A stretch of DNA of 64,000 nt from an uncultured Sulfitobacter sp. (GTDB lineage: Bacteria; Pseudomonadota; Alphaproteobacteria; Rhodobacterales; Rhodobacteraceae). The notes beneath the pieces are model-generated. The model saw only the letters and a program-made list of their open reading frames with translations, was not told the origin of the DNA and searched no databases. Location: contig NZ_CANMQD010000001.1 of NCBI RefSeq assembly GCF_947499945.1, positions 868,001 through 932,000 on the forward strand, in the 5' to 3' direction. Made by a program: the position numbers and the translations under genes. Positions 18,833 to 29,063 of the stretch are shown one piece after another (positions within the stretch are counted from its first letter, which is position 1; each line of letters starts with the position of its first letter).

Positions 18833-19261
18833 TCACTCTTTGGCGGTAAGGCCCATGTGATCACCCATCGCGACCATATCAGACAACAGCTTGGCTGCGT
18901 CATCAACTGGACCAGGCTCGTTCTCGAACGCTTCTTTGACCTTGGTGTACATGGTCCGCGCTTCTTCCATGATCTCGTCCATGGTTTCCTGCGTCATGTC
19001 TTCCTTGGCCAAAGCACGCTCGGCCAGAACCGAAACGCCTGTTGCTGTGATCTCGGCGAAACCGCCGGTCACAACATACTGCGACTGCCCGTCAGGGCCG
19101 TCCACGGTCAACAAACCAGGGCGCAGCGTGGTGATGGTTGGTGCATGATCGGGCATTGCCGTCATATCACCATCCGCACCGGGTATCTGCACCGAGGCTA
19201 CTTGAGCCGAGGCAAGGCGCCGCTCGGGCGACACCAGATCGAATTGCATCGTGTCTGCCAT
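18833..19261 (-). CDS. atpC: F1F0 ATP synthase epsilon subunit
   Basis: Epsilon forms part of the central stalk and can inhibit ATP hydrolysis. The 142-residue protein has the usual N-terminal beta-sandwich ([40 protein letters not shown]) and a helical C terminus. It is the last gene of the operon, 12 bases after atpD. Confidence 0.96.
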   Translation of the reverse strand: MADTMQFDLVSPERRLASAQVASVQIPGADGDMTAMPDHAPTITTLRPGLLTVDGPDGQSQYVVTGGFAEITATGVSVLAERALAKEDMTQETMDEIMEEARTMYTKVKEAFENEPGPVDDAAKLLSDMVAMGDHMGLTAKE

Positions 19262-19273
19262 CTTGAGCGCTCC

Positions 19274-20704
<1,431 letters not shown>

Positions 20705-20717
20705 TTACTCCAATATC

Positions 20718-21593
20718 TTACAGCGCTTCCGCGCCGGAAATGATTTCGATCAGCTCGTTGGTGATGACGGCCTGACGTGAACGGTTGTAGACGATTGTGA
20801 GATCGTCGATCATATCGCCCGCGTTGCGCGTCGCATTGTCCATTGCGGACATACGCGCCCCCTGCTCGGACGCACCGTTTTCCAACAGCGCCGAGAAGAT
20901 GGCAGTCGCAACACCACGTGGCAGCAAATCCGCAAGGATCGCTTCCTCGCTTGGCTCGTAATCAAACAGTGTGTCAGGCGCATCGCCTTCCGCTGCTTCG
21001 AACTTTGCCGGAATGATCTGCAATGCCGTCGGGATCTGCGTAACCACATTAACGAACTCTGCATAAAACAGCGTGGCGACATCGAATTCGCCTTCGTCAA
21101 AACGGCCCAACACGTCCTGCGCGATGCCCTGCGCGTCGACATAGCCGATGCGCTTGACCTCGGTCAGGTCAACGTGACCGATCATGTGCTTGCCCAGATC
21201 ACGCTTGAGCTGGTCACGACCCTTCTTGCCAACGGTCAGGATTTTGACTTCCTTACCTTTGGCGATCAGGTCTTGAGCATGCGCACGCGCCTTTTTGGCG
21301 ATGTTGGAGTTAAACCCCCCACACAGACCTTTTTCCGACGTCATAACCAACAGCAGATGCACGTCATCTTTGCCCGTACCGCTCAGCAGTTTGGGTGCAG
21401 AGTCTGATCCACCAACCGACGCCGCAAGCGACGCCATAACAGCATTGAAACGCTCCGTATAAGGGCGCGACATCTCTGCTGCTTCCTGCGCGCGGCGAAG
21501 CTTCGCCGCGGCAACCATTTGCATGGCTTTCGTGATCTTACGGGTGTTCTTCACACTCGCGATCCGGTTTTTAAGGTCCTTGAGATTGGGCAT
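20718..21593 (-). CDS. atpG: F1F0 ATP synthase gamma subunit
   Basis: Gamma is the rotating shaft of F1. The 291-residue protein has the conserved N-terminal helix ([21 protein letters not shown]), a GLCGGFNS segment and the C-terminal helix signature [15 protein letters not shown]. It lies between atpA and atpD with short gaps. Confidence 0.98.
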   Translation of the reverse strand: MPNLKDLKNRIASVKNTRKITKAMQMVAAAKLRRAQEAAEMSRPYTERFNAVMASLAASVGGSDSAPKLLSGTGKDDVHLLLVMTSEKGLCGGFNSNIAKKARAHAQDLIAKGKEVKILTVGKKGRDQLKRDLGKHMIGHVDLTEVKRIGYVDAQGIAQDVLGRFDEGEFDVATLFYAEFVNVVTQIPTALQIIPAKFEAAEGDAPDTLFDYEPSEEAILADLLPRGVATAIFSALLENGASEQGARMSAMDNATRNAGDMIDDLTIVYNRSRQAVITNELIEIISGAEAL

Positions 21594-21606
21594 TGCCTAT
21601 CTCCCC

Positions 21607-23145
21607 TTAAGCGAAGTCAGCAGCGAACGCGTCGAGAGCCGCTTTGATTTTATCTGCCAACTCGTCCTTCACCTTGCGGTCGTTATTGGTGATGTCTTCG
21701 AGCAGATCATTGTGGTTGCTGCGCAGGTGCTTGAGCAAGCCAGCCTCGTAGCGGCCAACAGACTTAACATCCACTTTGTCCAAGTAACCGTTCGTACCTG
21801 CATAGATGACGCAGACGATTTCGGCGTTGGTCAGCGGGTTGTACTGCGCTTGCTTCATCAGCTCTGTCAGGCGCGCACCACGCGCAAGCAACGCTTGGGT
21901 GGAGGCATCAAGATCGGAACCGAACTGAGCAAATGCTGCCATTTCGCGGTACTGAGCCAGCGACAGTTTCACCGGACCAGCAACAGAAGACATCGCCTTC
22001 GTCTGAGCGGAGGAACCGACACGTGAAACCGACAGACCGGTGTTCACAGCAGGGCGGATGCCTTGGTAAAACAATTCGGTCTCAAGGAAGATCTGACCAT
22101 CCGTGATCGAAATCACGTTAGTCGGAATAAACGCGGAAACGTCACCACCTTGGGTTTCAATGATCGGCAGCGCCGTCAGGGACCCGTTACCAGCGTCATC
22201 ACCAAGTTTGGCGGAACGCTCAAGCAATCTGGAGTGGAGATAGAAAACGTCACCAGGATAAGCTTCACGCCCGGGTGGACGACGCAGCAGAAGTGACATC
22301 TGACGATAAGACACAGCCTGCTTGGAGAGATCATCATAAACGATCAAAGCGTGGCGGCCATTGTCGCGGAAGTGCTCTGCCATGGCTGTCGCGGAGTACG
22401 GTGCGAGGAACTGCATAGGTGCAGGCTCGGACGCTGTCGCGGCGACAACGATGGAATACTCGATCGCGCCTGTTTCTTCGAGCTTTTTAACAAGCTGAGC
22501 AACAGTGGAACGCTTCTGGCCGATCGCAACGTACACGCAGTACATCTTCTTGCTCTCGTCGTCGCCAGCCGCTTTATTAACCTGCGCTTGGTTCAGCATC
22601 GCGTCGAGTGCGACAGCTGTTTTACCCGTCTGACGGTCACCAATGATCAATTCGCGCTGGCCACGGCCAACGGGGATCATCGCATCCACAGACTTCAGGC
22701 CCGTTGCCATCGGCTCGTGTACGGATTTACGCGGGATAATGCCCGGCGCTTTAACTTCGGCCAGACCGCGCTTGGTCGCACCAAGGGGGCCTTTGCCGTC
22801 AATGGGATTGCCCAAACCGTCAACAACACGGCCCAGCAACTCATCACCAATTGGCACGTCCACAATCGAGTTCGTACGCTTTACAACGTCGCCCTCTTTA
22901 ATGTCGCGGTCGGAACCAAAGATAACAACACCAACGTTGTCCGCCTCGAGGTTCAGGGCCATACCCTGAATACCACCGGGGAATTCCACCATCTCACCGG
23001 CTTGGACATTGTCCAGACCGTAGACGCGCGCAATACCGTCGCCTACGCTGAGAACGCGGCCGACTTCGGCTACTTCAGCTTCTTGACCAAAATTCTTGAT
23101 CTGGTCCTTAAGGATCGCAGAAATCTCTGCAGCTTGGATACCCAT
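21607..23145 (-). CDS. atpA: F1F0 ATP synthase alpha subunit
   Basis: The non-catalytic nucleotide-binding subunit of F1. The 512-residue protein has Walker A GDRQTGKT (near residues 169-176), the [25 protein letters not shown] segment region typical of alpha, and the [12 protein letters not shown] signature. It starts one base after the atpH stop. Confidence 0.99.
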   Translation of the reverse strand: MGIQAAEISAILKDQIKNFGQEAEVAEVGRVLSVGDGIARVYGLDNVQAGEMVEFPGGIQGMALNLEADNVGVVIFGSDRDIKEGDVVKRTNSIVDVPIGDELLGRVVDGLGNPIDGKGPLGATKRGLAEVKAPGIIPRKSVHEPMATGLKSVDAMIPVGRGQRELIIGDRQTGKTAVALDAMLNQAQVNKAAGDDESKKMYCVYVAIGQKRSTVAQLVKKLEETGAIEYSIVVAATASEPAPMQFLAPYSATAMAEHFRDNGRHALIVYDDLSKQAVSYRQMSLLLRRPPGREAYPGDVFYLHSRLLERSAKLGDDAGNGSLTALPIIETQGGDVSAFIPTNVISITDGQIFLETELFYQGIRPAVNTGLSVSRVGSSAQTKAMSSVAGPVKLSLAQYREMAAFAQFGSDLDASTQALLARGARLTELMKQAQYNPLTNAEIVCVIYAGTNGYLDKVDVKSVGRYEAGLLKHLRSNHNDLLEDITNNDRKVKDELADKIKAALDAFAADFA

Positions 23146-23706
23146 TTATCCGACCTCTTTCATTACATTCTGAAGGGAATTGAGCTTGGAGCGGATCGAC
23201 GTATCGATCATCTTCGAGCCCACTTTAACAATCAAACCCCCGATGAGGGTTTCATCGACGCTCTGGTGCAGTGTCACGGTCTTGCCGGTTGTCTTCTTGA
23301 GTGACGCGGCCAGCTTGTCGGCCTGCGTCTTGGTCAGTGCCTTGGCGGATGTCACGTCCGCAGTCACTTCACCTTTGTCCTCGGCGATGATGTCACGCAG
23401 GGTTTGCACCAGCTGCGGCAGCACGAACAAACGACGCTTTTGCGCCATCAATGCCACTGTGTTTGCCATCATCGGCGAAAGTTTCATTTTCTTTGCAAGT
23501 GCCGCGATTGCGACCGCCTGCTCGTCCCGTGAGTAGATGGGCGAGTGAATAAGCGCGCGAAAATCTTCGCTTGTGCTCATTGCTTCGTGCAAAGAGGTCA
23601 AATCCGTCTCAACGGCTTTAACCTTTTTGGCCTCTTTGGCCAATTCGAATACGGCTGTCGCATAGCGCTGCGCGATACCGGTGGAAATCGAAGCTGGTTC
23701 CGACAC
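23146..23706 (-). CDS. atpH: F1F0 ATP synthase delta subunit
   Basis: Delta links F1 to the peripheral stalk. I chose GTG at 23706, giving a protein that begins SEPASISTGIAQRYATAV after the Met, the usual Rhodobacterales start. An ATG two codons upstream (23712) has its GAGAGG site directly adjacent with no spacing, while the same site is 6 bases from the GTG. The C-terminal GGLIVKVGSKMIDTSIRSKL signature of delta is present. It is the first gene of the F1 operon; the F0 genes are not in this window. Confidence 0.95.
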   Translation of the reverse strand: MSEPASISTGIAQRYATAVFELAKEAKKVKAVETDLTSLHEAMSTSEDFRALIHSPIYSRDEQAVAIAALAKKMKLSPMMANTVALMAQKRRLFVLPQLVQTLRDIIAEDKGEVTADVTSAKALTKTQADKLAASLKKTTGKTVTLHQSVDETLIGGLIVKVGSKMIDTSIRSKLNSLQNVMKEVG

Positions 23707-24144
23707 GTCCATCCTCTCATACGTTTACACCAGCCTGCGATCATCGCTGGGCCAGTGAGTGGCGCGGCCTCTGCCAAAATTGGCAAAAGCGGTTAAATCA
23801 GGGGCGATGTAGCAGACCGTTATGTGCGCCGCAACACGCTATCGCGACGACACCGCTTCCCCAGTCCTCATGTTTTCAAGGGCTTGGCAAAAATGCGGCC
23901 TTTTGACCACGCAAATTTTTCAAGTTCCTGTCGTATTTTGCGCAATTTGGGGCGATTCTACTATCTTTAACGGTTCCCACAGTGATCATGCCAACTTTAC
24001 TGAAATGCGAAACAATCACCTTCATTTTAATCTAATTGTTTCCTGCCATCGCGCATCAGGTCCTCTTTGCCCCTGAAAGATAACAATATTTGACTCATCG
24101 CAGGATTTGGCAAATGGTTAATGAAATCAGGGAGCACCACTGCC
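23707..24144. other. 438-bp intergenic region between atpH and the first RTX gene
   Basis: This is the longest gene-free stretch in the window and must carry the divergent promoters of the atp operon and the RTX genes. It is AT-richer than its surroundings from about 23880 to 24120. I see no convincing -35/-10 pair, no RNA gene and no small reading frame with a ribosome-binding site. A TTGACT at 24090-24095 lies too near the RTX start to have a good -10 box. Confidence 0.5.
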
Positions 24145-25269
24145 ATGTCTGCACTCGCCTTGTTATCGCTTTTGGGCCTTATTCTATTTTTGCCCGCTTT
24201 CACGGACGGATCAGACGTGGACGAAGAAGAATTAACCCCCGTTGAGCCCGCGGTCGTTAACGGCACCGAAGGTGCTGACATGCTCACCGCCCAAAGCGGT
24301 GAGATAGTAAACGGTTTGGGCGGTAACGATACGCTCGTAACGGAGCAGGATTCGGACGGTGCTACCATCAACGGTAACGCAGGCAACGATATTCTTGAGT
24401 TGAGCGGCACCAACGCGACGGCAAACGGCGGCATCGGCAACGATACAATCGACTCCCGCTATATTCTGAACGGCGTTGCCGAAGGCGGCGATGGCGACGA
24501 CGAGATTACCTTCTACCCCCTGCGCCCCTCCGATGCGCTCGACGGCACCGAACCCGAAGACACCAGCAGCGCTGACGGCGGCGCGGGTAATGACATAATC
24601 TTTGCGGAGGGGTTTGGCGGTGATGTTTTTGGCGGCGCAGGTGATGACCAAATCTTCGCGCAAGGTGCGCTTGAAACTGTCGATGGCGGCGATGGAAATG
24701 ACACGATCTCGTATAACACCTCCGCAGAAGGCGGTAGCCTTACTCTTTCGGGTGGTGCAGGTGATGATGTCATCTCCCACGTCACGCTAAACAGCACGCC
24801 TGAAAACCTGAACAGTCTGATGATCGACGCAGGTGAAGGCGACGACAGATTGCTGTCCAACGCCAATATCGGACCAGATGCGAACAATTCCGGTGACACG
24901 CTCACAGGCGGTACTGGTTCCGACAGTTTTGAGCTTACGTTCCACCACCCCGACCTGACCGAGCCCTTCCGCGATGCGGGCGTCGTCACAACGATTACCG
25001 ATTTCGACCCCGATGAAGATGTCGTTCTACTCACTCAGGGTATCGAGTCAGCTCAGGAATCCCAAGTCTCCCTCCCCTCACCCGCAGCAATTACCAGCTT
25101 CGAGATTATCGAGGCCGAAGACGGCAGCTTCACCGATGTAACTTTCCAAGCCACCGCCGCTGATACCGGCAGTGGCACAGTCACAGGCACAATTCGCCTT
25201 GCTGGCACCACCGGCGTCACCGCCGCAAACATTCAAATCGGTCCGCCCAATTTGTCCACTACGGTATAA
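24145..25269 (+). CDS. membrane-anchored RTX calcium-binding repeat protein 1
   Basis: A 374-residue acidic protein. Residues 1-19 are hydrophobic (SALALLSLLGLILFLPAF) and look like a signal-anchor; then an acidic linker and at least seven RTX nonapeptide-like repeats (GGAGNDIIF, GGAGDDQIF, GGDGNDTIS, GGAGDDVIS). After the repeats comes a module with ITDFDPDEDVVLL and ending in TGTIRLAGTTGV. RTX repeats fold as calcium-bound beta rolls outside the cell. ATG at 24145 (GGGAG site, and alignment with the next gene's start) is preferred over 24121. No type I secretion genes are near. Confidence 0.75.
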   Translation: MSALALLSLLGLILFLPAFTDGSDVDEEELTPVEPAVVNGTEGADMLTAQSGEIVNGLGGNDTLVTEQDSDGATINGNAGNDILELSGTNATANGGIGNDTIDSRYILNGVAEGGDGDDEITFYPLRPSDALDGTEPEDTSSADGGAGNDIIFAEGFGGDVFGGAGDDQIFAQGALETVDGGDGNDTISYNTSAEGGSLTLSGGAGDDVISHVTLNSTPENLNSLMIDAGEGDDRLLSNANIGPDANNSGDTLTGGTGSDSFELTFHHPDLTEPFRDAGVVTTITDFDPDEDVVLLTQGIESAQESQVSLPSPAAITSFEIIEAEDGSFTDVTFQATAADTGSGTVTGTIRLAGTTGVTAANIQIGPPNLSTTV

Positions 25270-25302
25270 CGGCGCGCAAATTACCATAGGAGCCTATTCA
25301 AT

Positions 25303-27228
25303 ATGACCCCAATTGCCCTTCTCGCCCTTTTGGGCATAGCTTTATTTCTTCCAGTATTTATGTCCGACGATGACGCAGACGTAGAGACACCTGAAGAGCC
25401 GGAAGTACCCGAAGAACCTCTTGAGCCTACGTCATTAGTGATTGAAGGAACTGCTGAAGCGGACACTCTGAATGGTAATTCCGGCGAAATTGTAAACGCA
25501 GGCGAAGGCAACGATACCCTGACAGTGACTGAAAATGCGGCCCTTACCACGCTGAACGGCGACGGAGGAGATGATCTGTTCGACCTCGGCGGGGACGGCA
25601 ACTCTGACAATACAGTCGCGAGAGGCGGCGCTGGGAATGATGTGATCACCGCAGGCCAGAACCACATCAACTTTACCGCCAATGGCGAGGGTGGCGATGA
25701 TACGATCACCGTCGATAGCGACGGGGACAGCGCGATCTTGGGCGGCAACGGTGATGACCGGATTACATTCGGCGGCGACGTCGCTCAGGTCTCCGGCGGC
25801 GAAGGTGACGATTTTATGACACTGAACAGACCCAACAGTTTTGGTGGCACCGACAGCGCAATGACTGTCACTGGCGATGCGGGAAACGATTTCATTGGCA
25901 TCGGGCGCTCTAATCTGACGGCTGAAGGGGGTGAAGGGAACGACCAGATCAGGCCGGGCTACTCCGCGAGTGATCCATGGACCGGGAACACATTGGATGG
26001 TGGCGCAGGGGACGATACGCTGATTGCGAATGGCACAGATAACATCCTGCTGGGCGGCGACGGCGAAGACCTTCTGCGCGATACTTTCTTCCCAAGCACC
26101 CAAAACGCCAACGTGTTGGATGGCGGCGCTGGCGACGATGTACTGGAAAGCAGATACTTTATCCGTGGCGATCAAGAGGCCGCTGTGACCGACACGTTGA
26201 CTGGCGGCACTGGCAGCGACCTGTTCGACATCGAAATCGGGTTAGTCACGGACAATCCCGCCCCCTCTACTCCGGTTGCGACAATAACAGATTTCAATCC
26301 TGATGAGGACCGCCTGCGCATCGACGTCGCCAGCTTCGCCCAACAAGGGGGGTATCAGGACGTCACACTTGTCCAGGATACAGCCGCCAACAGCACCGAT
26401 ATCATCCTGCGCTTTGCCAATCCCGATGGCGTGTCCGCCGATACCACCGCCCTGATCCGGCTGGAGGGCGTGACAGGTTTGACCGAGGATGATCTGGAGA
26501 TCGATGACGGCAGAGACGTGATTGAGGGCACCGCAGGTAACGATACCCTATCGTCCACCGATGCCGATGATGACAGTTTTCGCGGCATCGACACATTGCG
26601 CGGCCTTGCGGGCGATGATGTCCTTGTGCACGAAGCCTCCGACAGTTCGGGCCCTCTCGTGCTTGAGGGCGGTGAGGGCAACGATACGCTTGTGGCAAAC
26701 GAGGTGGAGTTTGGTCAGCAAACAACACTGAATGGCGGCGCAGGCGATGACGTATTGCGCAGTGATAACTTCATCCCACGTGGCAACGGAGCCTTTGATA
26801 CTTTCATCACTGGTGAAGGTGCTGACAGGATCGAGATCACGACCTTCAATGTGGGTAGCAACGACAACATTGATCTGGGACTCATCGGACTTGTTACCGA
26901 TTTCACTCCCGGCGAAGATATGATTTTTGTCGATCCGTCCCAGCTCGTTCGGGAGGTTGTCCCGGATGGCGAAACCAACGGCGGCGAGGACTTTGTTGCG
27001 GAGTACACTCAAGAGTTTTCCCTGCGCGAAGATCAAGATGGTGCCTTTACCGATCTGGAATTCACCTACACCGCAATTGGCAGAACCTTGGATGGCGATC
27101 CCGTTCAAATGACGGGAATTATCCGTCTCGAGGGCCTTACCAACTTGACCGAAGACGACATTGCCTTCGCCCAGCTGGAAACACAGGCACCACTATTTGT
27201 TAGAAGTGGTGTTGCCGCAGGCATCTAA
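25303..27228 (+). CDS. membrane-anchored RTX calcium-binding repeat protein 2, with internally duplicated module
   Basis: A 641-residue paralogue of the preceding protein with the same start type ([19 protein letters not shown]) and acidic linker. It holds two RTX arrays, each followed by a similar post-repeat module: [11 protein letters not shown] ... [16 protein letters not shown] (about residues 328-408) and [11 protein letters not shown] ... [16 protein letters not shown] (about residues 535-625). Repeats include [18 protein letters not shown] and GGEGNDTLV. The gene starts 33 bases after protein 1 (an AGGAG site) and was probably formed by duplication. It converges with the methyltransferase gene (4-base tail overlap). 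Confidence 0.75.
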   Translation: MTPIALLALLGIALFLPVFMSDDDADVETPEEPEVPEEPLEPTSLVIEGTAEADTLNGNSGEIVNAGEGNDTLTVTENAALTTLNGDGGDDLFDLGGDGNSDNTVARGGAGNDVITAGQNHINFTANGEGGDDTITVDSDGDSAILGGNGDDRITFGGDVAQVSGGEGDDFMTLNRPNSFGGTDSAMTVTGDAGNDFIGIGRSNLTAEGGEGNDQIRPGYSASDPWTGNTLDGGAGDDTLIANGTDNILLGGDGEDLLRDTFFPSTQNANVLDGGAGDDVLESRYFIRGDQEAAVTDTLTGGTGSDLFDIEIGLVTDNPAPSTPVATITDFNPDEDRLRIDVASFAQQGGYQDVTLVQDTAANSTDIILRFANPDGVSADTTALIRLEGVTGLTEDDLEIDDGRDVIEGTAGNDTLSSTDADDDSFRGIDTLRGLAGDDVLVHEASDSSGPLVLEGGEGNDTLVANEVEFGQQTTLNGGAGDDVLRSDNFIPRGNGAFDTFITGEGADRIEITTFNVGSNDNIDLGLIGLVTDFTPGEDMIFVDPSQLVREVVPDGETNGGEDFVAEYTQEFSLREDQDGAFTDLEFTYTAIGRTLDGDPVQMTGIIRLEGLTNLTEDDIAFAQLETQAPLFVRSGVAAGI

Positions 27229-27959
27229 ACAGGCTTGGCGCTCGGCTCCATCGCACCGATGGGATTGAGCGCGCGCTTACGCTTGACCTGCCCCTTGGGC
27301 GGATAGACCAGTTTGGTCGCCTCCACCATAAACGCGCCTCCCGCCATCATGGTGGGCAGGCTGCGGCCAACCCGCTCGAACAGGCCGCCCGACTTCATCC
27401 ACATCCGCTGCCCCGAGGGGAACTGATAGAGCGCCCCTGCATGCCGCTCGGGCAAAAACTGGTGCTTGCGCAGCTGCGCATCCAGCTGCCCCGGCGAATA
27501 GGGTCGGCCATAGCCGAACGGCGTACGGTCCCGCCGCGCCCAGAGGCCCGCACGGTTCGGCACAATAAACAGCGCCTTCCCCCCCGGCCCCAGCACACGC
27601 CAACATTCTTCTAACAAATCCGACGGTCGCTCGCAGGTCTCAAGCCCGTGCAACAGCACCAGCTTGTCCACATGCCCCGTTTCGATGGGCCAGAGCGTCT
27701 CTTCGGTCAGAACTGATGTATTCGCCATTCCCGCAGGCCATGGCATAACACCCTGCGGTCCCGGCATGAGCGTGATCACTCGTCGCGCATCCTTGAGATA
27801 GGGTCGCAGCAAAGGGGCCGCAAACCCGAACCCCACAACTGTTTGGCCTTTGGCTTCGGGCCACAACTCGACCATGCGATCGCGCAATGACTTCTGCGCC
27901 GCACGTCCCAGCGCACTGCGATAGTAAAAGTTGCGCAAATCTTGCACATCAAGATGCAT
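27225..27959 (-). CDS. class I SAM-dependent methyltransferase
   Basis: A 244-residue protein with a methyltransferase fold: [14 protein letters not shown] at the SAM-binding strand, a [22 protein letters not shown] segment and [13 protein letters not shown] (post-motif region). The motif I glycine pattern is loose (GFGFA). The C-terminal part, rich in Arg and Gly, has a GERxx-like tail. Target is unknown. It is divergent from gloB (60-base gap), a pairing that is common in Rhodobacterales genomes as far as I recall. Confidence 0.8.
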   Translation of the reverse strand: MHLDVQDLRNFYYRSALGRAAQKSLRDRMVELWPEAKGQTVVGFGFAAPLLRPYLKDARRVITLMPGPQGVMPWPAGMANTSVLTEETLWPIETGHVDKLVLLHGLETCERPSDLLEECWRVLGPGGKALFIVPNRAGLWARRDRTPFGYGRPYSPGQLDAQLRKHQFLPERHAGALYQFPSGQRMWMKSGGLFERVGRSLPTMMAGGAFMVEATKLVYPPKGQVKRKRALNPIGAMEPSAKPV

Positions 27960-28019
27960 TGACAGAGCCCCACATTACGCCATCTTTGTACATCCTAGCG
28001 CAGCACAGGAGCCTTGCCC

Positions 28020-28769
28020 ATGCCCTCTGAAACAATCGAGACCGACAGCCACACCCTCGTGACCATTGCATGCCTGTCTGACAATTACGCATTTTTACTA
28101 CAGGATAAGGCGACAGGCAAAGTCGCGCTGATTGATGTTCCCGAAGCCGCCCCCATCGCGTCCGAGCTTTCGGCACGCGGCTGGACGCTGTCGCAAATCT
28201 GGCTTACCCACCACCACCCCGACCACATCCAAGGCGTGGCGGAACTTACTGAACAATACCCCGCTCCCCTCTACGGTGCCGCTGCAGACGCCCACCGCCT
28301 GCCCAATCTCGACACGGCACTTATAGACGGCGACACTTTCGCTCTTGGAGAGACACCGGTTCATGTTATTGACGTCTCCGGTCACACCCTTGGTCACATC
28401 GCCCTGTACACGCCGACGGCAAAAGCAGCCTTCACTGCAGACAGCTTAATGGCGCTCGGATGCGGCCGCCTGTTCGAAGGCACCCCTGCCCAGATGTACG
28501 AGAGCCTCGCCAAAATGGCCAACTGGCCCGATGACACCCTTATCTGCTCTGGCCACGAGTACACCGCCTCAAACGCAAAATTTGCCCTGACAGTCGATCC
28601 CGACAACATGGCGCTCCGAACCCGCGCTCGCGACATCGATAAGGCGCGCGCGGCAGATCGCTTTACCGTCCCCTCCCTGATGTCTTTGGAACGCGCCACA
28701 AACCCGTTTCTCCGCGCCAAAAACAGTGACCATTTCGCCGAAATTCGCGCTCAAAAAGACAGGTTTTAA
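28020..28769 (+). CDS. gloB: hydroxyacylglutathione hydrolase (glyoxalase II)
   Basis: The enzyme hydrolyses S-D-lactoylglutathione in methylglyoxal detoxification. The 249-residue metallo-beta-lactamase fold protein has LTHHHPDHI (residues 61-69, the THxHxDH zinc motif), DVSGHTLGHI, DSLMALGCGRLFEG and CSGHEYT, all zinc ligands of glyoxalase II, and the C-terminal NPFLR-type segment. ATG at 28020 has an AGGAG site 9 bases upstream; a TTG two codons earlier does not fit as well. Confidence 0.95.
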   Translation: MPSETIETDSHTLVTIACLSDNYAFLLQDKATGKVALIDVPEAAPIASELSARGWTLSQIWLTHHHPDHIQGVAELTEQYPAPLYGAAADAHRLPNLDTALIDGDTFALGETPVHVIDVSGHTLGHIALYTPTAKAAFTADSLMALGCGRLFEGTPAQMYESLAKMANWPDDTLICSGHEYTASNAKFALTVDPDNMALRTRARDIDKARAADRFTVPSLMSLERATNPFLRAKNSDHFAEIRAQKDRF

Positions 28770-28789
28770 CCCCGCATCAAGGGCAGAGC

Positions 28790-28835
28790 CAATTTTTGTC
28801 CCAAGAATTGCGCACAAATCCTTCGCGAGGATTTT
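28790..28835 (+). repeat. 46-bp double-hairpin intergenic element, copy C
   Basis: Hairpin one is 28790-28810 (8 pairs with one G-T, 5-base loop), spacer CGCA is 28811-28814, and hairpin two is 28815-28835 (7 pairs, 5-base loop). It starts 20 bases after gloB and is followed by TCTTGGATTG. Hairpin two shares CAAATCC and GGATTT with copy B. Confidence 0.7.
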
Positions 28836-29063
28836 TCTTGGATTGTCCAACCAGTTCCGCGACACAGTGTTGCACCGTTGACTCAAACCGGCCCTAAAAC
28901 CCGTCAACACCAAGAGATTAAAATAAATGTGACAACTTTCTTACAAAAAGGGGTTGAAGCTGAGCCACTATCAACCAAACTCTAAGAGTATCAGGCCATG
29001 GTCGGACAATAGGCGCTGGCATACTTCACGCCACCACCGACCCCCTTCGAAAAGGAGCACACC
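28836..29063 (+). promoter_or_regulatory. leader region of clpA (no clpS seen)
   Basis: About 230 bases without a gene precede clpA. In most alphaproteobacteria clpS sits just upstream of clpA; I find no reading frame resembling ClpS here. There is an AT-rich stretch at 28918-28950, likely the promoter region, but no clear heat-shock or sigma70 boxes. Confidence 0.35.

Noticed and set aside
23707..24144. A hidden small gene or RNA gene in the longest gap
   Set aside because: Short frames there lack ribosome-binding sites, and no strong paired structure is seen; it most likely holds divergent promoters.
24145..27228. RTX toxin operon with type I secretion
   Set aside because: No ABC exporter, membrane fusion protein or acyltransferase gene is in the window, and both proteins have an N-terminal hydrophobic segment and no toxin domain.
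28836..29063. A clpS gene upstream of clpA
   Set aside because: All frames of the gap were looked at and none shows a ClpS-like sequence or a start with a ribosome-binding site; clpS must be elsewhere or absent.
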